Shown here: positions 16,995 through 25,755 of the stretch, in pieces
Numbering within the stretch: the first letter of the stretch is position 1
How the letters are laid out: the number at the start of each line of letters is the position of its first letter
The notes under the pieces: generated by a model
What the model saw: only the letters and a program-made list of their open reading frames with translations
The model's database searches: none
Told to the model about the DNA's origin: nothing
Assembly: GCA_032250895.1 (NCBI GenBank)
Contig: JAVVEZ010000009.1
Coordinates: 1-60,792 of the forward strand
Direction: 5' to 3'
Length of the DNA stretch: 60,792 bases
Source: JAVVEZ01 sp032250895
Lineage (GTDB): Bacteria; Pseudomonadota; Gammaproteobacteria; Pseudomonadales; Pseudohongiellaceae
Position numbers and translations under genes: made by a program

Positions 16995-18584
16995 ATGAAT
17001 ACACAAAAACTACTGGTAGCTGCCGCCTGCGTACTGACGCTGAGCGCTGCGCCTGCTGTGTTGGCCGACAACTTTGAGCCTTTGCAGATGCCATTGAAGC
17101 TGGGAGACGTGGTCAGAAACCTGGACGTCAACGAGCGTGGCCCGGACGGCAGTACGCCCCTGCAATGGGCCGTCTACGACGGCAATATCGAGCGAGTCAA
17201 AGCGCTGATCGCGGCGGGCGCCGATGTCAATGCCGTCAACAACTATGGTGCCAATGCCATGCAGTTGGCCGCCGAGGTGGCCAACATCGAGCTATTGAGG
17301 CTGCTGCTGGACGCCGGCGCCGACGTTGACTCCCCGAATCCGGAAGGCCAGACCACTCTGATGCTGGTAGCCCGCACCGGTAATGTGGACGCGGCTAAAC
17401 TGCTGGTGGCGCATGGTGCTACTATCGATGCCCGTGAAGGCTGGGGCGAGCAGACGGCGCTGATGTGGGCCTCGGCGCGCCGTCATCCTGCCATGATGGA
17501 GTATCTGATCAAGCTGGGCGCCGATGTGAATGCCCGCTCTGCCGTACGCGATTACAACAGCCACCTTACTGAGGAAGGGCGTGCCAAGAACCTGGACAGG
17601 GGCGGCCTGACACCACTGCTCTATGCCGCACGCGAGAATTGCAAGGCCTGCGTGGACGTGTTGATTGCTCACGATGTGGAACTGGACAAACCCGACCCCG
17701 ATGGCGTATCCCCGCTGCTGCTGGCGATCCTGAACAGCAACCGGGACATAGCCAGGCAACTGATCGGGGCCGGTGCCGATATTCATCAATGGGATATCTT
17801 CGGCCGTGCCCCACTGTTCTCCGCGGTGGCCAGTCGTGATGACGCGGGTTACAAGATCAATCAGGCTATCAATGAAACGGATGGCATGAGCCTTGTCCAG
17901 ATATTGCTGGAACAGGGGGCCAATCCGAACATGCAATTGTTCTTCCGGCCCGCCAACGCGCAGGGCGGCCCCCGGCCCGATAACGCCGAGCGAGCCGGCC
18001 CCTTGTCTCGGGGTAGCACGCCCCTGATCATGGCGGCCAGCAAGGGCGATGCCGACGTCATCAAACTGTTGCTGCAATACGGCGCCGAGGCTGATTTGCC
18101 ACAGGCCGACCTGCAGACCCCGGTCTCCGTGCTGATGATGGCCCGTGCCCCGGATGAGCAACTTATTGAGGGATTGAACGCCTTGGTGGAGGCGGGCGCT
18201 GATGTCAACGTGCGGGCCGTGCCCCACCATGTGCAGCGTTCCCGCGGCGGCACGCCCCTGCATTATGCCGTGCGCGCCCGCCATGACAAGGCCATCGAGG
18301 CACTGGTGGCAGCGGGTGCCGATATCGACGCCAGGGACGTCGATGGCCTCACGGCCCTGGACTACGCCATGGACCGAGGCTTCGTCGGTTTCCCGGGTGT
18401 GCATCAGCCGCCGGACCTGAAACTGGTTGGCTTGTTGCGCAGTCTGGGGGCCGGCGTGGAGCTGGATGTCACGCCATTCTGGCCTCCTGTCGGCGCGCCA
18501 TTCTATTATCCGTGGAGTATCTTCCCGCTGGATCCGGAGGAAGAGTTACGGGCCCTGGTTCCAGGTTCTTTCGACCATCAGTAA
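16995..18584 (+). CDS. exported ankyrin-repeat protein 1
   Basis: This 529-aa protein has a clear signal peptide (about residues 1-24, ending VLA-DN) followed by about ten ankyrin repeats with the usual GADVNA, TPLLYAA and LLLDAGAD patterns. It ends with a non-repeat tail rich in Trp/Pro (FWPPVGAPFYYPW). Periplasmic ankyrin proteins are uncommon; the known example is AnkB of Pseudomonas, which supports a catalase. Here the nearest partner is unclear. The ATG has only a weak GGAAG upstream because a mobile element ends just before it. Confidence 0.88.
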   Translation: MNTQKLLVAAACVLTLSAAPAVLADNFEPLQMPLKLGDVVRNLDVNERGPDGSTPLQWAVYDGNIERVKALIAAGADVNAVNNYGANAMQLAAEVANIELLRLLLDAGADVDSPNPEGQTTLMLVARTGNVDAAKLLVAHGATIDAREGWGEQTALMWASARRHPAMMEYLIKLGADVNARSAVRDYNSHLTEEGRAKNLDRGGLTPLLYAARENCKACVDVLIAHDVELDKPDPDGVSPLLLAILNSNRDIARQLIGAGADIHQWDIFGRAPLFSAVASRDDAGYKINQAINETDGMSLVQILLEQGANPNMQLFFRPANAQGGPRPDNAERAGPLSRGSTPLIMAASKGDADVIKLLLQYGAEADLPQADLQTPVSVLMMARAPDEQLIEGLNALVEAGADVNVRAVPHHVQRSRGGTPLHYAVRARHDKAIEALVAAGADIDARDVDGLTALDYAMDRGFVGFPGVHQPPDLKLVGLLRSLGAGVELDVTPFWPPVGAPFYYPWSIFPLDPEEELRALVPGSFDHQ

Positions 18585-18612
18585 TTGAGTAACCATAGTT
18601 GGAGTTGTGGAA

Positions 18613-19017
18613 ATGCTGGCCAAAGTACAGAAATGGGGCAACAGTCAGGGTTTGCGCCTGCCCAAACATCTGCTGGAAAGCAGCGATATCGTGGTAGGCG
18701 ACTAGGAGCCTGTCGGACTCAGATGCCCGTAGCGAGGCGAGTGGTAAATCGAGGACAGTTTTTCGCGAAATTTCGGCGCATGGTGGGTCCCCTGTAATGA
18801 AATTTCGCGGAAAAATGGACCGATTTAACGCCGCCGCAGTAGGGTAATCCTGAGTCCGACAGGCTCCTAGGTGGAGGTCACCTTGCAGGGGAATCTTATC
18901 GTGATCAAGAAAGCCAGGCAGAAATTCAACCTGGCGGACCTGGTGGCACGAATGCCCAAGCAATCCCTGATCACAGAAGAGACATTCGGCAAACCGCTTG
19001 GCAAGGAAGTCTGGTAA
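18613..19017 (+). pseudogene. MazE/AbrB-type antitoxin gene interrupted by a MITE
   Basis: Codons 18613-18702 encode a typical MazE N-terminus (KVQKWGNSQGLRLPKHLL) ending VVGD. A TAG stop follows at the left edge of the 167-bp element at 18703-18869. The same reading resumes after it at 18871 with VEVTLQGNLIVIKK and continues to FGKPLGKEVW and stop at 19017, the usual end of this family. Joined, the halves make a protein of about 78-80 residues. GGAG precedes the ATG. No MazF or other toxin gene follows, so the antitoxin was an orphan or has lost its partner. Confidence 0.85.
18703..18869. mobile_element. 167-bp MITE inserted in the antitoxin gene
   Basis: The ends TAGGAGCCTGTCGGACTCAG and its perfect complement define a terminal inverted repeat of about 20 bp. 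CTAG at both edges suggests a short target duplication (TA or CTAG). An inner imperfect palindrome (TAAATCG...TTTCGCGAAATTTC against GAAATTTCGCGG...CGATTTA) makes it a hairpin. There is no coding capacity. Related ends appear at 44571-44590 and 60725-60737. Confidence 0.85.
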
Positions 19018-19088
19018 AAAGCTCGCGCCCATAGCGAAAAGGAATTTTCCATGGCCATGGCTTGAACAGAAAGTCGATCCATTGATCG

Positions 19089-19118
19089 AATAGAGGATTT
19101 TCAAGCCTCATTTGTCTT
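19089..19118 (+). promoter_or_regulatory. putative ECF-sigma promoter upstream of the sigma gene
   Basis: ATAGAGGATTTT is followed by ten bases and then TTGTCTTA. The same arrangement with the same spacing lies upstream of TBDR A1 (21172-21201) and A2 (44879-44908). Read as -35 (GAGGATTT) and -10 (TTGTCT), the start would fall near 19126, upstream of the chosen ATG 19187, implying autoregulation. Confidence 0.55.
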
Positions 19119-19186
19119 ATCACCTTGAGGCGCGAAGCAGCCCGAAACACAAGGGTGCTCGACGCCGATGGGGAAGGGGGAAGGTC

Positions 19187-19789
19187 ATGGCGCAAGAGCA
19201 GGCTCGGGATGACCGGAAGACGACGATGAAAGCCTGGCTGGAGAATTTTCTGGCCTGTCGGCCATTGCTGTTCCGGCTGATTGGCCGGATCGTCAGACCG
19301 GATGAAATCGAAGACATCGTTCAGGAAACCTTCGTGCTCACCTATGCCGCCGCCCGCAAACAGAACATCGACAACCCGCGCGCCTTCATGCTCAGAACCG
19401 CCAGGAACATTGCCCTGAACTGTGTCGGGCGCGCCGAGCGAAAACTGAACTGCTCGATGGAGGAACTGGACGAGTCGGATGTCTCTACTGAAACTGACGC
19501 TGTGGATCAGCAATGCCAGTCAGACGAGAAGTTTCTGGTTTTCTGCCGCGCCGTGGCCGAGCTGCCGCTGCATTGCCGGCGGGTGTTCATTCTCAAGAAA
19601 GTCTACGGGCTCAGCCAGCAGGAAATAGCCACCTATCTCGGTCTCAGCCCGAGCACCGTGGAAAAACATGTGGCCAAAGGCATGCTGTTGACCGCGCAAT
19701 ACATGATCGGCAGAGGCCACCCGGTGGGCGCCGCCGAAGAAAGCCGCCAAGCCCGCGCAGGCGGCAAGCCAGGCAATAAGGAACCGTAA
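19187..19789 (+). CDS. ECF sigma factor, FecI type
   Basis: This 200-aa RNA polymerase sigma factor has region 2 at about 23-85 (IEDIVQETFVLTYAA, NPRAFMLRTARNIALN) and region 4 at about 125-175 (LPLHCRRVFILKKVYGLSQQEIATYLGLSPSTVEKHV). The ATG at 19187 is chosen because a purine-rich GGGGGAAGG precedes it; an upstream TTG at 19112 overlaps the putative promoter. It is followed two bases later by a FecR gene and then by a TBDR with an STN domain, the classical cell-surface signalling order. The tail after region 4 is basic and low in complexity. Confidence 0.92.
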   Translation: MAQEQARDDRKTTMKAWLENFLACRPLLFRLIGRIVRPDEIEDIVQETFVLTYAAARKQNIDNPRAFMLRTARNIALNCVGRAERKLNCSMEELDESDVSTETDAVDQQCQSDEKFLVFCRAVAELPLHCRRVFILKKVYGLSQQEIATYLGLSPSTVEKHVAKGMLLTAQYMIGRGHPVGAAEESRQARAGGKPGNKEP

Positions 19790-19791
19790 AC

Positions 19792-20898
19792 TTGACTAAT
19801 GTGATTCGCTTTACCCATCCGAAAAAGGCGCAGGAGGCCATGCGTGAGCAGGCTTGTGCCTGGCTGGCGCGTCTCGATGCCGGCGCCAGCGACGAGGAGA
19901 GGGAACAACTCGGCCAGTGGCTGAATGCCGATCCGGCACACCGGGACATGCTGTTTGACATGGCTGCGTTGTGGGATCAACTGGCCGTACTCTCCGAATT
20001 GTCCGATATTTTTCCCCTGGAACGCTATGCTCCGCGCTCAGCAAGGCCCCTTTCACGCCGCGGGCTGCTGGCGGTCGCCGCCAGCCTGGTCGTGGCGCTG
20101 CTCACCGTGAGCGGTGGACTTGTGCTCATGAGAGGAAACCCGGCGGAAGAAGCCGCGCAATTGAACATGGTCATGCCCCGGACCTACGAAACAGCCATTG
20201 GCAAGCAGCAGACATTGGATCTGCCGGATGGCTCCAGAGTCATTCTCAATACCAATACCCGATTGATGGTGGACTACTCCGATGCACTCAGAAACATCTT
20301 TCTTGAACACGGCGAAGGCCTGTTCGAAGTCAGCAAGGATGCCAGCCGCCCCTTTCGCGTCCATGCCGGCAACCGCGTCGTCGAGGCGGTGGGCACAGCC
20401 TTTGCCGTACAGCATTTGCAGCAGGACAGCATCGCCGTGATGGTCACCGAGGGCAAGGTCAACTTTCGTTCGCAAAGTGCCGATGTTGATACCATCGATC
20501 CGGAATTACCTGCTGCTGGCAGTGCGGCAGCCGCGCAAGCCAATGCCGTTCTGGCCATGGACACCGGGATGGCGTTGGTGGCCGGAGAATCGGCCGCCGT
20601 CAGCGAACAGAATTCCACCATTGAAAAGAAACAATTGCCGGCGGAAGAAATCGAAGTGCGCCTGGCCTGGCGTTACGGCATGCTGCTGTTTCAGGACGAT
20701 ACGCTGGAACAGGTCCTGCAGGAAGTCAGCCGCTACACCCCAATCAGGATCGAAGCCGACCCGGCGATCCGCGAGATTCGGGTAGGTGGTTACTTTCGGG
20801 CCGGAGACATCGACGGACTGCTGGTGGCGATGCGCGAAAATTTCCAGATCGATGCCCAGCGCATCGGCACGGACTACATCCGGTTGACGGCCCAGTAA
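19792..20898 (+). CDS. FecR-type anti-sigma factor
   Basis: The protein is 368 aa. An N-terminal cytoplasmic DUF4880-like domain (about 15-70, ACAWLARLDAGASDEER and WLNADPAHR) binds sigma in this family. One transmembrane segment (about 91-112) follows, then the periplasmic FecR domain (about 130-235) with LPDGSRVILNTNTRL and GEGLFEVSKD, and a C-terminal STN-like DUF4974 domain (about 288-366). The start is TTG two bases after the sigma stop, with AAGGA at the right distance; GTG 19801 is an alternative. It would receive the signal from the STN domain of the downstream TBDR. Confidence 0.9.
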   Translation: MTNVIRFTHPKKAQEAMREQACAWLARLDAGASDEEREQLGQWLNADPAHRDMLFDMAALWDQLAVLSELSDIFPLERYAPRSARPLSRRGLLAVAASLVVALLTVSGGLVLMRGNPAEEAAQLNMVMPRTYETAIGKQQTLDLPDGSRVILNTNTRLMVDYSDALRNIFLEHGEGLFEVSKDASRPFRVHAGNRVVEAVGTAFAVQHLQQDSIAVMVTEGKVNFRSQSADVDTIDPELPAAGSAAAAQANAVLAMDTGMALVAGESAAVSEQNSTIEKKQLPAEEIEVRLAWRYGMLLFQDDTLEQVLQEVSRYTPIRIEADPAIREIRVGGYFRAGDIDGLLVAMRENFQIDAQRIGTDYIRLTAQ

Positions 20899-20925
20899 GC
20901 ACTTTCCAGAAGGCCCCTGAACATT

Positions 20926-21044
20926 CGTCATCCGCGCAGGCAGTCATCCTTGAACAGGCCGCCATCCCCGTGCAAGCGGGGAGCCAGCAAGAACGAACGT
21001 CATCCCTGCGCAGACCGTCATCCCTGCGTAGGCAGGGATCCAGT
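20926..21044. repeat. cluster of REP-like hairpins
   Basis: At least three units of the TCATCC-CYGCGYAGGC-GGGATCCAG type lie in tandem, some degenerate. They separate fecR from the TBDR and could weaken read-through between them. Confidence 0.65.
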
Positions 21045-21171
21045 CAAGCAACGAAGACAGATTCCTGTTCGGCCAGGCATGATGAAATTTCACAGACGCT
21101 CTGAGAATTATCATAATAAAAAATTAATATATTCATTCCAAAAATTTATTCAAGTCATTCATTTGCGAGGT

Positions 21172-21201
21172 ATAGAGGATTTTTCCATCCAGCTTGTCTT
21201 T
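21172..21201 (+). promoter_or_regulatory. putative ECF-sigma promoter upstream of TBDR A1
   Basis: ATAGAGGATTTTT, then TTGTCTTTA, with ten bases between GAGGATTTT and TTGTCT, as at 19089 and 44879. The TTG of this motif would otherwise be read as an early start codon for the TBDR. Confidence 0.55.
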
Positions 21202-21223
21202 AAATAGCCAGGGACGCAGCAGT

Positions 21224-24200
21224 TTGCAGGACTCGGTTCTGATCAGCAGTGGTATATCACGCTGGTTGCTGCTGGTGCTCGCTGTGCTGATGCTGATGGC
21301 GCCGATTGCGCTTGCCGGTCCTGAAGAGGACACAGTGCATTTCGATATCCAGGCGCAGCCCGTGGGAACGGCCCTGCTGGAATTTGCTCAGCAGGCGCAG
21401 GTGCCGATTCTATTTCCCAGCGGAAACTTGAATGGCATCAAAGCCAAGCGCCTGACTGGCGAATACAGATTGGATGAGGCCTTGAAGGTTCTTTTGACAG
21501 GAACCGGCATTGAAGCGTCGATAACAGCAAACAGCGGGCAAATCGTGGTCCGTATGGTGCCAGATACACAAAATAATGATTTGCTTAATCAAAGGGGAAA
21601 GGACATGGCCACAAAAGAATCCACACCAGTAAAAAAATCACGAAACTTTTTGATTTCCGCACTCTCTGCGGCTATTTCTGCGGTGCTTGCCGGTGCCCCG
21701 GGCGCTGCCGATGCGCAGCAGCAGGGGGCGGACACAGATGCCATTGAAGAAATCGCGGTAACGGGTTCACGTATCCGGCAGACATCGGGGTTTACTACGC
21801 CGACTCCGGTGACAGCAGTGACTACGGATGAATTGCAAACCTTTGATCCAGCCTCCAGTGTTGCCGAGCAATTGGATGCCTTGCCGCAGTTTTTTCAGAC
21901 TCAGACCGCCCAGCGCGGTGGGGGAACGCTGTTCGGTGATGCTTCCGGCAGTTTTCTGAATCTGCGCGGCATGGGCAAACAGCGAACTTTGGTGCTGCTG
22001 GACGGTTCCCGCATAGTACCGGCCGACCGTGCCGGTGCAGTCAATGTCGATAATTTTCCGACTGCACTCGTCAGGACCGTGGATGTGGTGACAGGTGGGG
22101 CCTCTGCAGCTTATGGTGCGGATGCCATGGCGGGAGTGGTCAACTTCGTCCTGGATCGAGAGTTCGAGGGTTTCAAGGTAAAGGCCTCATCAGGGATAAA
22201 TGAAGAGGGGGATGGTGAAAACGTGAACTTCTCCTTTGCTGGAGGCCGTCAGATCGGCGAGCGCCTGCACCTGATCGGGTCGCTGGAGGGGAGGCACGTG
22301 AATGATATCGTGCGCGACCCTGACGAGGCGGGCAAGAATTTCCAGCGCTGGGGTTTTGTGACCAACCCGGACTGGTTTCCGGGTGCCCCTGCCGGAATTC
22401 CGAGGCAGCTCACCCTACCTGATGTGCATTCGACGGTACATACACCGGGAGGACTGATCAATCAGCCGGGGTTTTCGCTGAATCGCTTCACTTTTACACC
22501 GGATGGTCAGGATGTCAGGCCTTTTGTGTTGGGCGATGTGGTATCCCTGGGTGGCCCCGGTGCGACCCAGACTCAGTCCGGCGGGCCGGAAGCGGAAATT
22601 GCCAACCAGGCTTTTGACAGTGGTCTGGATGGCAATGAGGTGGAACAACGCTCGGGATTCATAGGCCTGCAGTATGACGTGAGCGAGAATTTCAAGGTAT
22701 TTGGTCAGGCGCTGTTAGGACGTACCGAGTCCAATAGTTTTGGACGGCGTGGCCTCCCTCACCTCCAGACCAATACCTGGTTCGGCACGGTGTTCGCGGA
22801 AAATGCCTTCCTGCCGGATAATGTCCGCCAGGCCATGATCGATGAGGGTCTGTCATCCATTCGTATCGATAAACTGGGTCAACTTCGGGGTCCCGACAAC
22901 AACAACTGGTTTGACGACCGTGATAATAAGGATGTCGCCCGTTCCTGGTCGGCCTCTGGCGGGTTTGATGCTGTGCTGCCCAATGGCTGGGATTTGCGTG
23001 CCAGTTTCCAGCACGGTGATTCCAAGGTAACATCAGCTGCCAGAAAAATTCTGCGCATCGATAAATTCTTTCTGGCCATGGATGCCGTGGTGGATCCGGC
23101 CAGCGGAGAGATCGTCTGCAATATTGCCTTGCAGAATCCGACCCCGGCACAACTGAAGGCATCCGTGGAAGGACAGTTGTTTGCCAGTCCTCTTGCAGTC
23201 AATGGCGTGCCGGTGGATTCACCTATCGGGACGGATATCATCCCCAGTGAGTGTGTGCCGATCAATGTCTTTGGCGACGGCAATGTGTCCCAGGCCGCAG
23301 CGGATTATGTTGTTTCCGATGAAAAGAAAGGAGTTCGGAGCCTGAATCAGGAATTTGCCGAAATGTTGCTGACCGGTGAAGTATTCGACGGTTTTGGTGC
23401 AGGTCCGGTTTCCTTTGCGGCGGGCTTTACCTATAGGCATGAGAGTTTTGCCCAATTCTCTCTCCCCTTGTTTGCGGAACGCGGTGTCGCGAATGCCCCT
23501 GAATTGGGCATCCGGGGCATTCCACAGGGATTTACCGGACCGGGGAACCGCTCGTTGAATCAGTTTTCGGCCACGGGTGTTGCCAGTGGCAGTTTTGATG
23601 TATGGGAAGTATTTTCCGAATTGAACATTCCGGTCTGGGAATCTGCATCAGGTGGACAGAGACTGGCGCTCAACGGCGCCTACCGTTCGTCTGATTATTC
23701 TACCAGCGGACGGGTTGGTACCTGGAAGGTGGGCGGAGACATTCAGGTCGTGAATGATCTCAGGATACGGGTGACCCGGTCCAGGGATGTGCGTGAACCG
23801 AATTTCGCCGAACAGTTTGAGGCGGGCGGCGGCGGGGGTACTGTAATCGATCCGGTATTCAATGACGCTATTTTTTCCATAACGTCCTTTAACGGCTTCA
23901 ATCCGGTTCTGGCTCCGGAAGAGGCGAAAACCATCACCACCGGCATGGTCTATCAACCGACGTTCGCTCCGTGGATTGAAGGGTTTCAGGTTTCTGCGGA
24001 CTGGTACATCATCAACCTGAGTGGTGCAGTGGGGCAACTTGGAGCACAGCGCATCGTCGATGATTGTTTTGACTTCAATATTCAGGAACTGTGCAGCCTG
24101 ATTACCCGGGACGCCGACACCAATATTGTGCTGTCTGTCTTCAACAAGAACTTCAACATAGGCGGTGCCAAGACGGAAGGCGTGGATATCGAGGTTCAGT

Positions 24201-24682
24201 ACAGTTTGGAGCCGGATCTCTTTGCCAGCCAGAATGAGTCACTCACCCTGCGAGGGTTTGCCGGTCGACTGATCGAGAATTCCACATCGACGGCGGACGG
24301 CGCCAAGACGGATGCGGTCGGTGGTCTGAATCGACCGAAATGGACAGCCAACGTTACGGCCAACTACAACGTGGGGCCTTACGGCATCCAGTGGCAGCAG
24401 CGCTACTATGACAGTACGCTGATCAATGTGAACTGGGTTGAAGGAGTGGATGTGGACGACAACACAATTGCTTCCCAGTCCATCAGCAATCTGGCCTTGT
24501 CCTACAATCGGGAATTTGGCAATGGTGGCAACTGGCGAGCGGTATTGAATATCACCAACTTGTTTGATCGTGAGCCACCGGTGGTTCCATCCATCAGCCA
24601 ACGTGGCGGTTCGCAAACCTTCAGTGACAACTTCGATATCTTTGGCCGACGTTACCAACTGAGCCTGAACATGACTTTTTAG
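21224..24682 (+). CDS. TonB-dependent receptor A1 with N-terminal STN signalling domain
   Basis: This outer-membrane receptor probably exceeds 1100 aa. From a TTG at 21224 (AGGGA upstream; start uncertain) it has a signal peptide ending LALAG, an STN domain (FDIQAQPVGTALLEFAQQA ... LLTGTGIEASI), then a linker. A second signal-like segment follows from ATG 21605, which has its own ribosome site GGGGAAAGG. After it come the TonB-box-like EEIAVTGSRI, the plug (LNLRGMGKQRTLVLLDG, TGGASAAYGADAMAGVVNF) and the barrel ending SLNMTF. It lies behind the FecI/FecR pair, so the STN domain is in the right place for trans-envelope signalling. Either a true fusion or two products (STN-TBDR and a 1025-aa receptor) are possible. 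Closest paralogue: 45050-48115. Confidence 0.87.
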   Translation: MQDSVLISSGISRWLLLVLAVLMLMAPIALAGPEEDTVHFDIQAQPVGTALLEFAQQAQVPILFPSGNLNGIKAKRLTGEYRLDEALKVLLTGTGIEASITANSGQIVVRMVPDTQNNDLLNQRGKDMATKESTPVKKSRNFLISALSAAISAVLAGAPGAADAQQQGADTDAIEEIAVTGSRIRQTSGFTTPTPVTAVTTDELQTFDPASSVAEQLDALPQFFQTQTAQRGGGTLFGDASGSFLNLRGMGKQRTLVLLDGSRIVPADRAGAVNVDNFPTALVRTVDVVTGGASAAYGADAMAGVVNFVLDREFEGFKVKASSGINEEGDGENVNFSFAGGRQIGERLHLIGSLEGRHVNDIVRDPDEAGKNFQRWGFVTNPDWFPGAPAGIPRQLTLPDVHSTVHTPGGLINQPGFSLNRFTFTPDGQDVRPFVLGDVVSLGGPGATQTQSGGPEAEIANQAFDSGLDGNEVEQRSGFIGLQYDVSENFKVFGQALLGRTESNSFGRRGLPHLQTNTWFGTVFAENAFLPDNVRQAMIDEGLSSIRIDKLGQLRGPDNNNWFDDRDNKDVARSWSASGGFDAVLPNGWDLRASFQHGDSKVTSAARKILRIDKFFLAMDAVVDPASGEIVCNIALQNPTPAQLKASVEGQLFASPLAVNGVPVDSPIGTDIIPSECVPINVFGDGNVSQAAADYVVSDEKKGVRSLNQEFAEMLLTGEVFDGFGAGPVSFAAGFTYRHESFAQFSLPLFAERGVANAPELGIRGIPQGFTGPGNRSLNQFSATGVASGSFDVWEVFSELNIPVWESASGGQRLALNGAYRSSDYSTSGRVGTWKVGGDIQVVNDLRIRVTRSRDVREPNFAEQFEAGGGGGTVIDPVFNDAIFSITSFNGFNPVLAPEEAKTITTGMVYQPTFAPWIEGFQVSADWYIINLSGAVGQLGAQRIVDDCFDFNIQELCSLITRDADTNIVLSVFNKNFNIGGAKTEGVDIEVQYSLEPDLFASQNESLTLRGFAGRLIENSTSTADGAKTDAVGGLNRPKWTANVTANYNVGPYGIQWQQRYYDSTLINVNWVEGVDVDDNTIASQSISNLALSYNREFGNGGNWRAVLNITNLFDREPPVVPSISQRGGSQTFSDNFDIFGRRYQLSLNMTF

Positions 24683-24804
24683 ACTAGCCGGGTTACCATC
24701 TGGACAGGGATGTCTCCTCGCCGATTGTTTTTCGTCTTGGGCGATGACTTTTTTCTGGAGAAAAAAATAAAAATAAAGGTAAATCTCGTTAGGGAGACAA
24801 TGCC

Positions 24805-25755
24805 ATGAAACTCTACACCAGCGATAGCACACAGGCACTCCCCTTCGCACATGACAGCTATTTTTTTAAAACCAGCTCGTTTCAGGTGGATATCAAACCC
24901 CTGGACAAGATGAAATACCATGCTGAGGCAGAGATTACCAATCTGGGTGTCCTGACACTGGCCAAAACCCGCACCAATGCAGCCATCGTCAACCGTCGGC
25001 GAGATTTCATCTCGGCAGGCAACCAGGGCAGATACTGTCTCGTGTTCGTACTGGATGGCAGCATCGTCATTTCCCATCAGCTAGGCAGCAGCGAATTGCA
25101 GGCAGGCCACTTCATGCTCATGGACAACATCCACCCCAGGATCATGTACGTTTATCAGGAAGTCTGCCTGGTGACCGTCAATATCCCCGAGAGGAACCTG
25201 CAAGCCATCATTCCCTGCCCGCAAGAAGTCGTTGGTCTGAAAATGACCGATACCAACCTGGATGGCACATCACTCAGTGAATGGATCAATACCACCTGGG
25301 AGCAGGTCAAAAAAGGCCTGATTGACGAATTTTCTCCCGGGATCACAGAGAGCTTTACAGACAGGCTTGGTCGAATTTATAGTGCCAGTTGTCTGGACAA
25401 GAACTCCCGATTCGTCAGGCGCGTGATTGAAGTAAAGCTAGCCATAGAGGAAAACCTGGGCAACCCTGAGCTGACCGTGGAAATGCTGGCCGCTACCCTG
25501 AGGGTTTCTTCCCGTTATCTCAGGAGCCTTTTTTCACAGCGAGAGCGGCTTTCTCATTACATCCTCAGGCGTCGTCTGGAAGAATGTGCCAATCAGTTGG
25601 CCAATCCTCTGTATCAAGGCGTCTCCATTACGACCATTGCCTTTCAATGGGGCTTCAATTGCCCCGAGCATTTCTCCCGAGCCTTCAAAAAACGCTATGG
25701 CTGCTCTCCCCGGGAATACAGGAAAAGGCACGGAGCTTACTTGACAGGTGGTTGA
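24805..25755 (+). CDS. AraC-family transcriptional regulator
   Basis: The protein has 316 aa. A cupin-like AraC-binding N-terminal domain (about 20-180, with GRYCLVFVLDGSIVISHQ) precedes a C-terminal AraC DNA-binding domain (about 205-312) with two helix-turn-helix units: LTVEMLAATLRVSSRYLRSLF and ITTIAFQWGFNCPEHFSRAFKKRYGCSPREYR. AGGGAGA lies before the ATG. It sits between TBDR A1 and TBDR B1/halogenase, so it may control the latter. The ligand is unknown. Confidence 0.92.
   Translation: MKLYTSDSTQALPFAHDSYFFKTSSFQVDIKPLDKMKYHAEAEITNLGVLTLAKTRTNAAIVNRRRDFISAGNQGRYCLVFVLDGSIVISHQLGSSELQAGHFMLMDNIHPRIMYVYQEVCLVTVNIPERNLQAIIPCPQEVVGLKMTDTNLDGTSLSEWINTTWEQVKKGLIDEFSPGITESFTDRLGRIYSASCLDKNSRFVRRVIEVKLAIEENLGNPELTVEMLAATLRVSSRYLRSLFSQRERLSHYILRRRLEECANQLANPLYQGVSITTIAFQWGFNCPEHFSRAFKKRYGCSPREYRKRHGAYLTGG

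Larger units (their letters stand above)
20899..21223. other. intergenic region with REP array and sigma-type promoter
   Basis: 20926-21044 holds several REP-like hairpin cores, and 21172-21201 holds the promoter motif. A stretch from about 21100 to 21170 is AT-rich. No gene is seen. Confidence 0.5.

Noticed and set aside
19018..19088. Search for a MazF-like toxin after the antitoxin pseudogene
   Set aside because: The 70 bases to the sigma promoter hold no open frame for a toxin.
18469..19104. Minus-strand open frame across the antitoxin region
   Set aside because: It runs through the MITE and the disrupted antitoxin gene and has no independent support.
19112..21196. TTG codons at 19112 and 21194 (and 44900) as gene starts
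   Set aside because: All three lie in the TTGTCT block of the putative promoter and lack ribosome sites; downstream starts with ribosome sites fit better.
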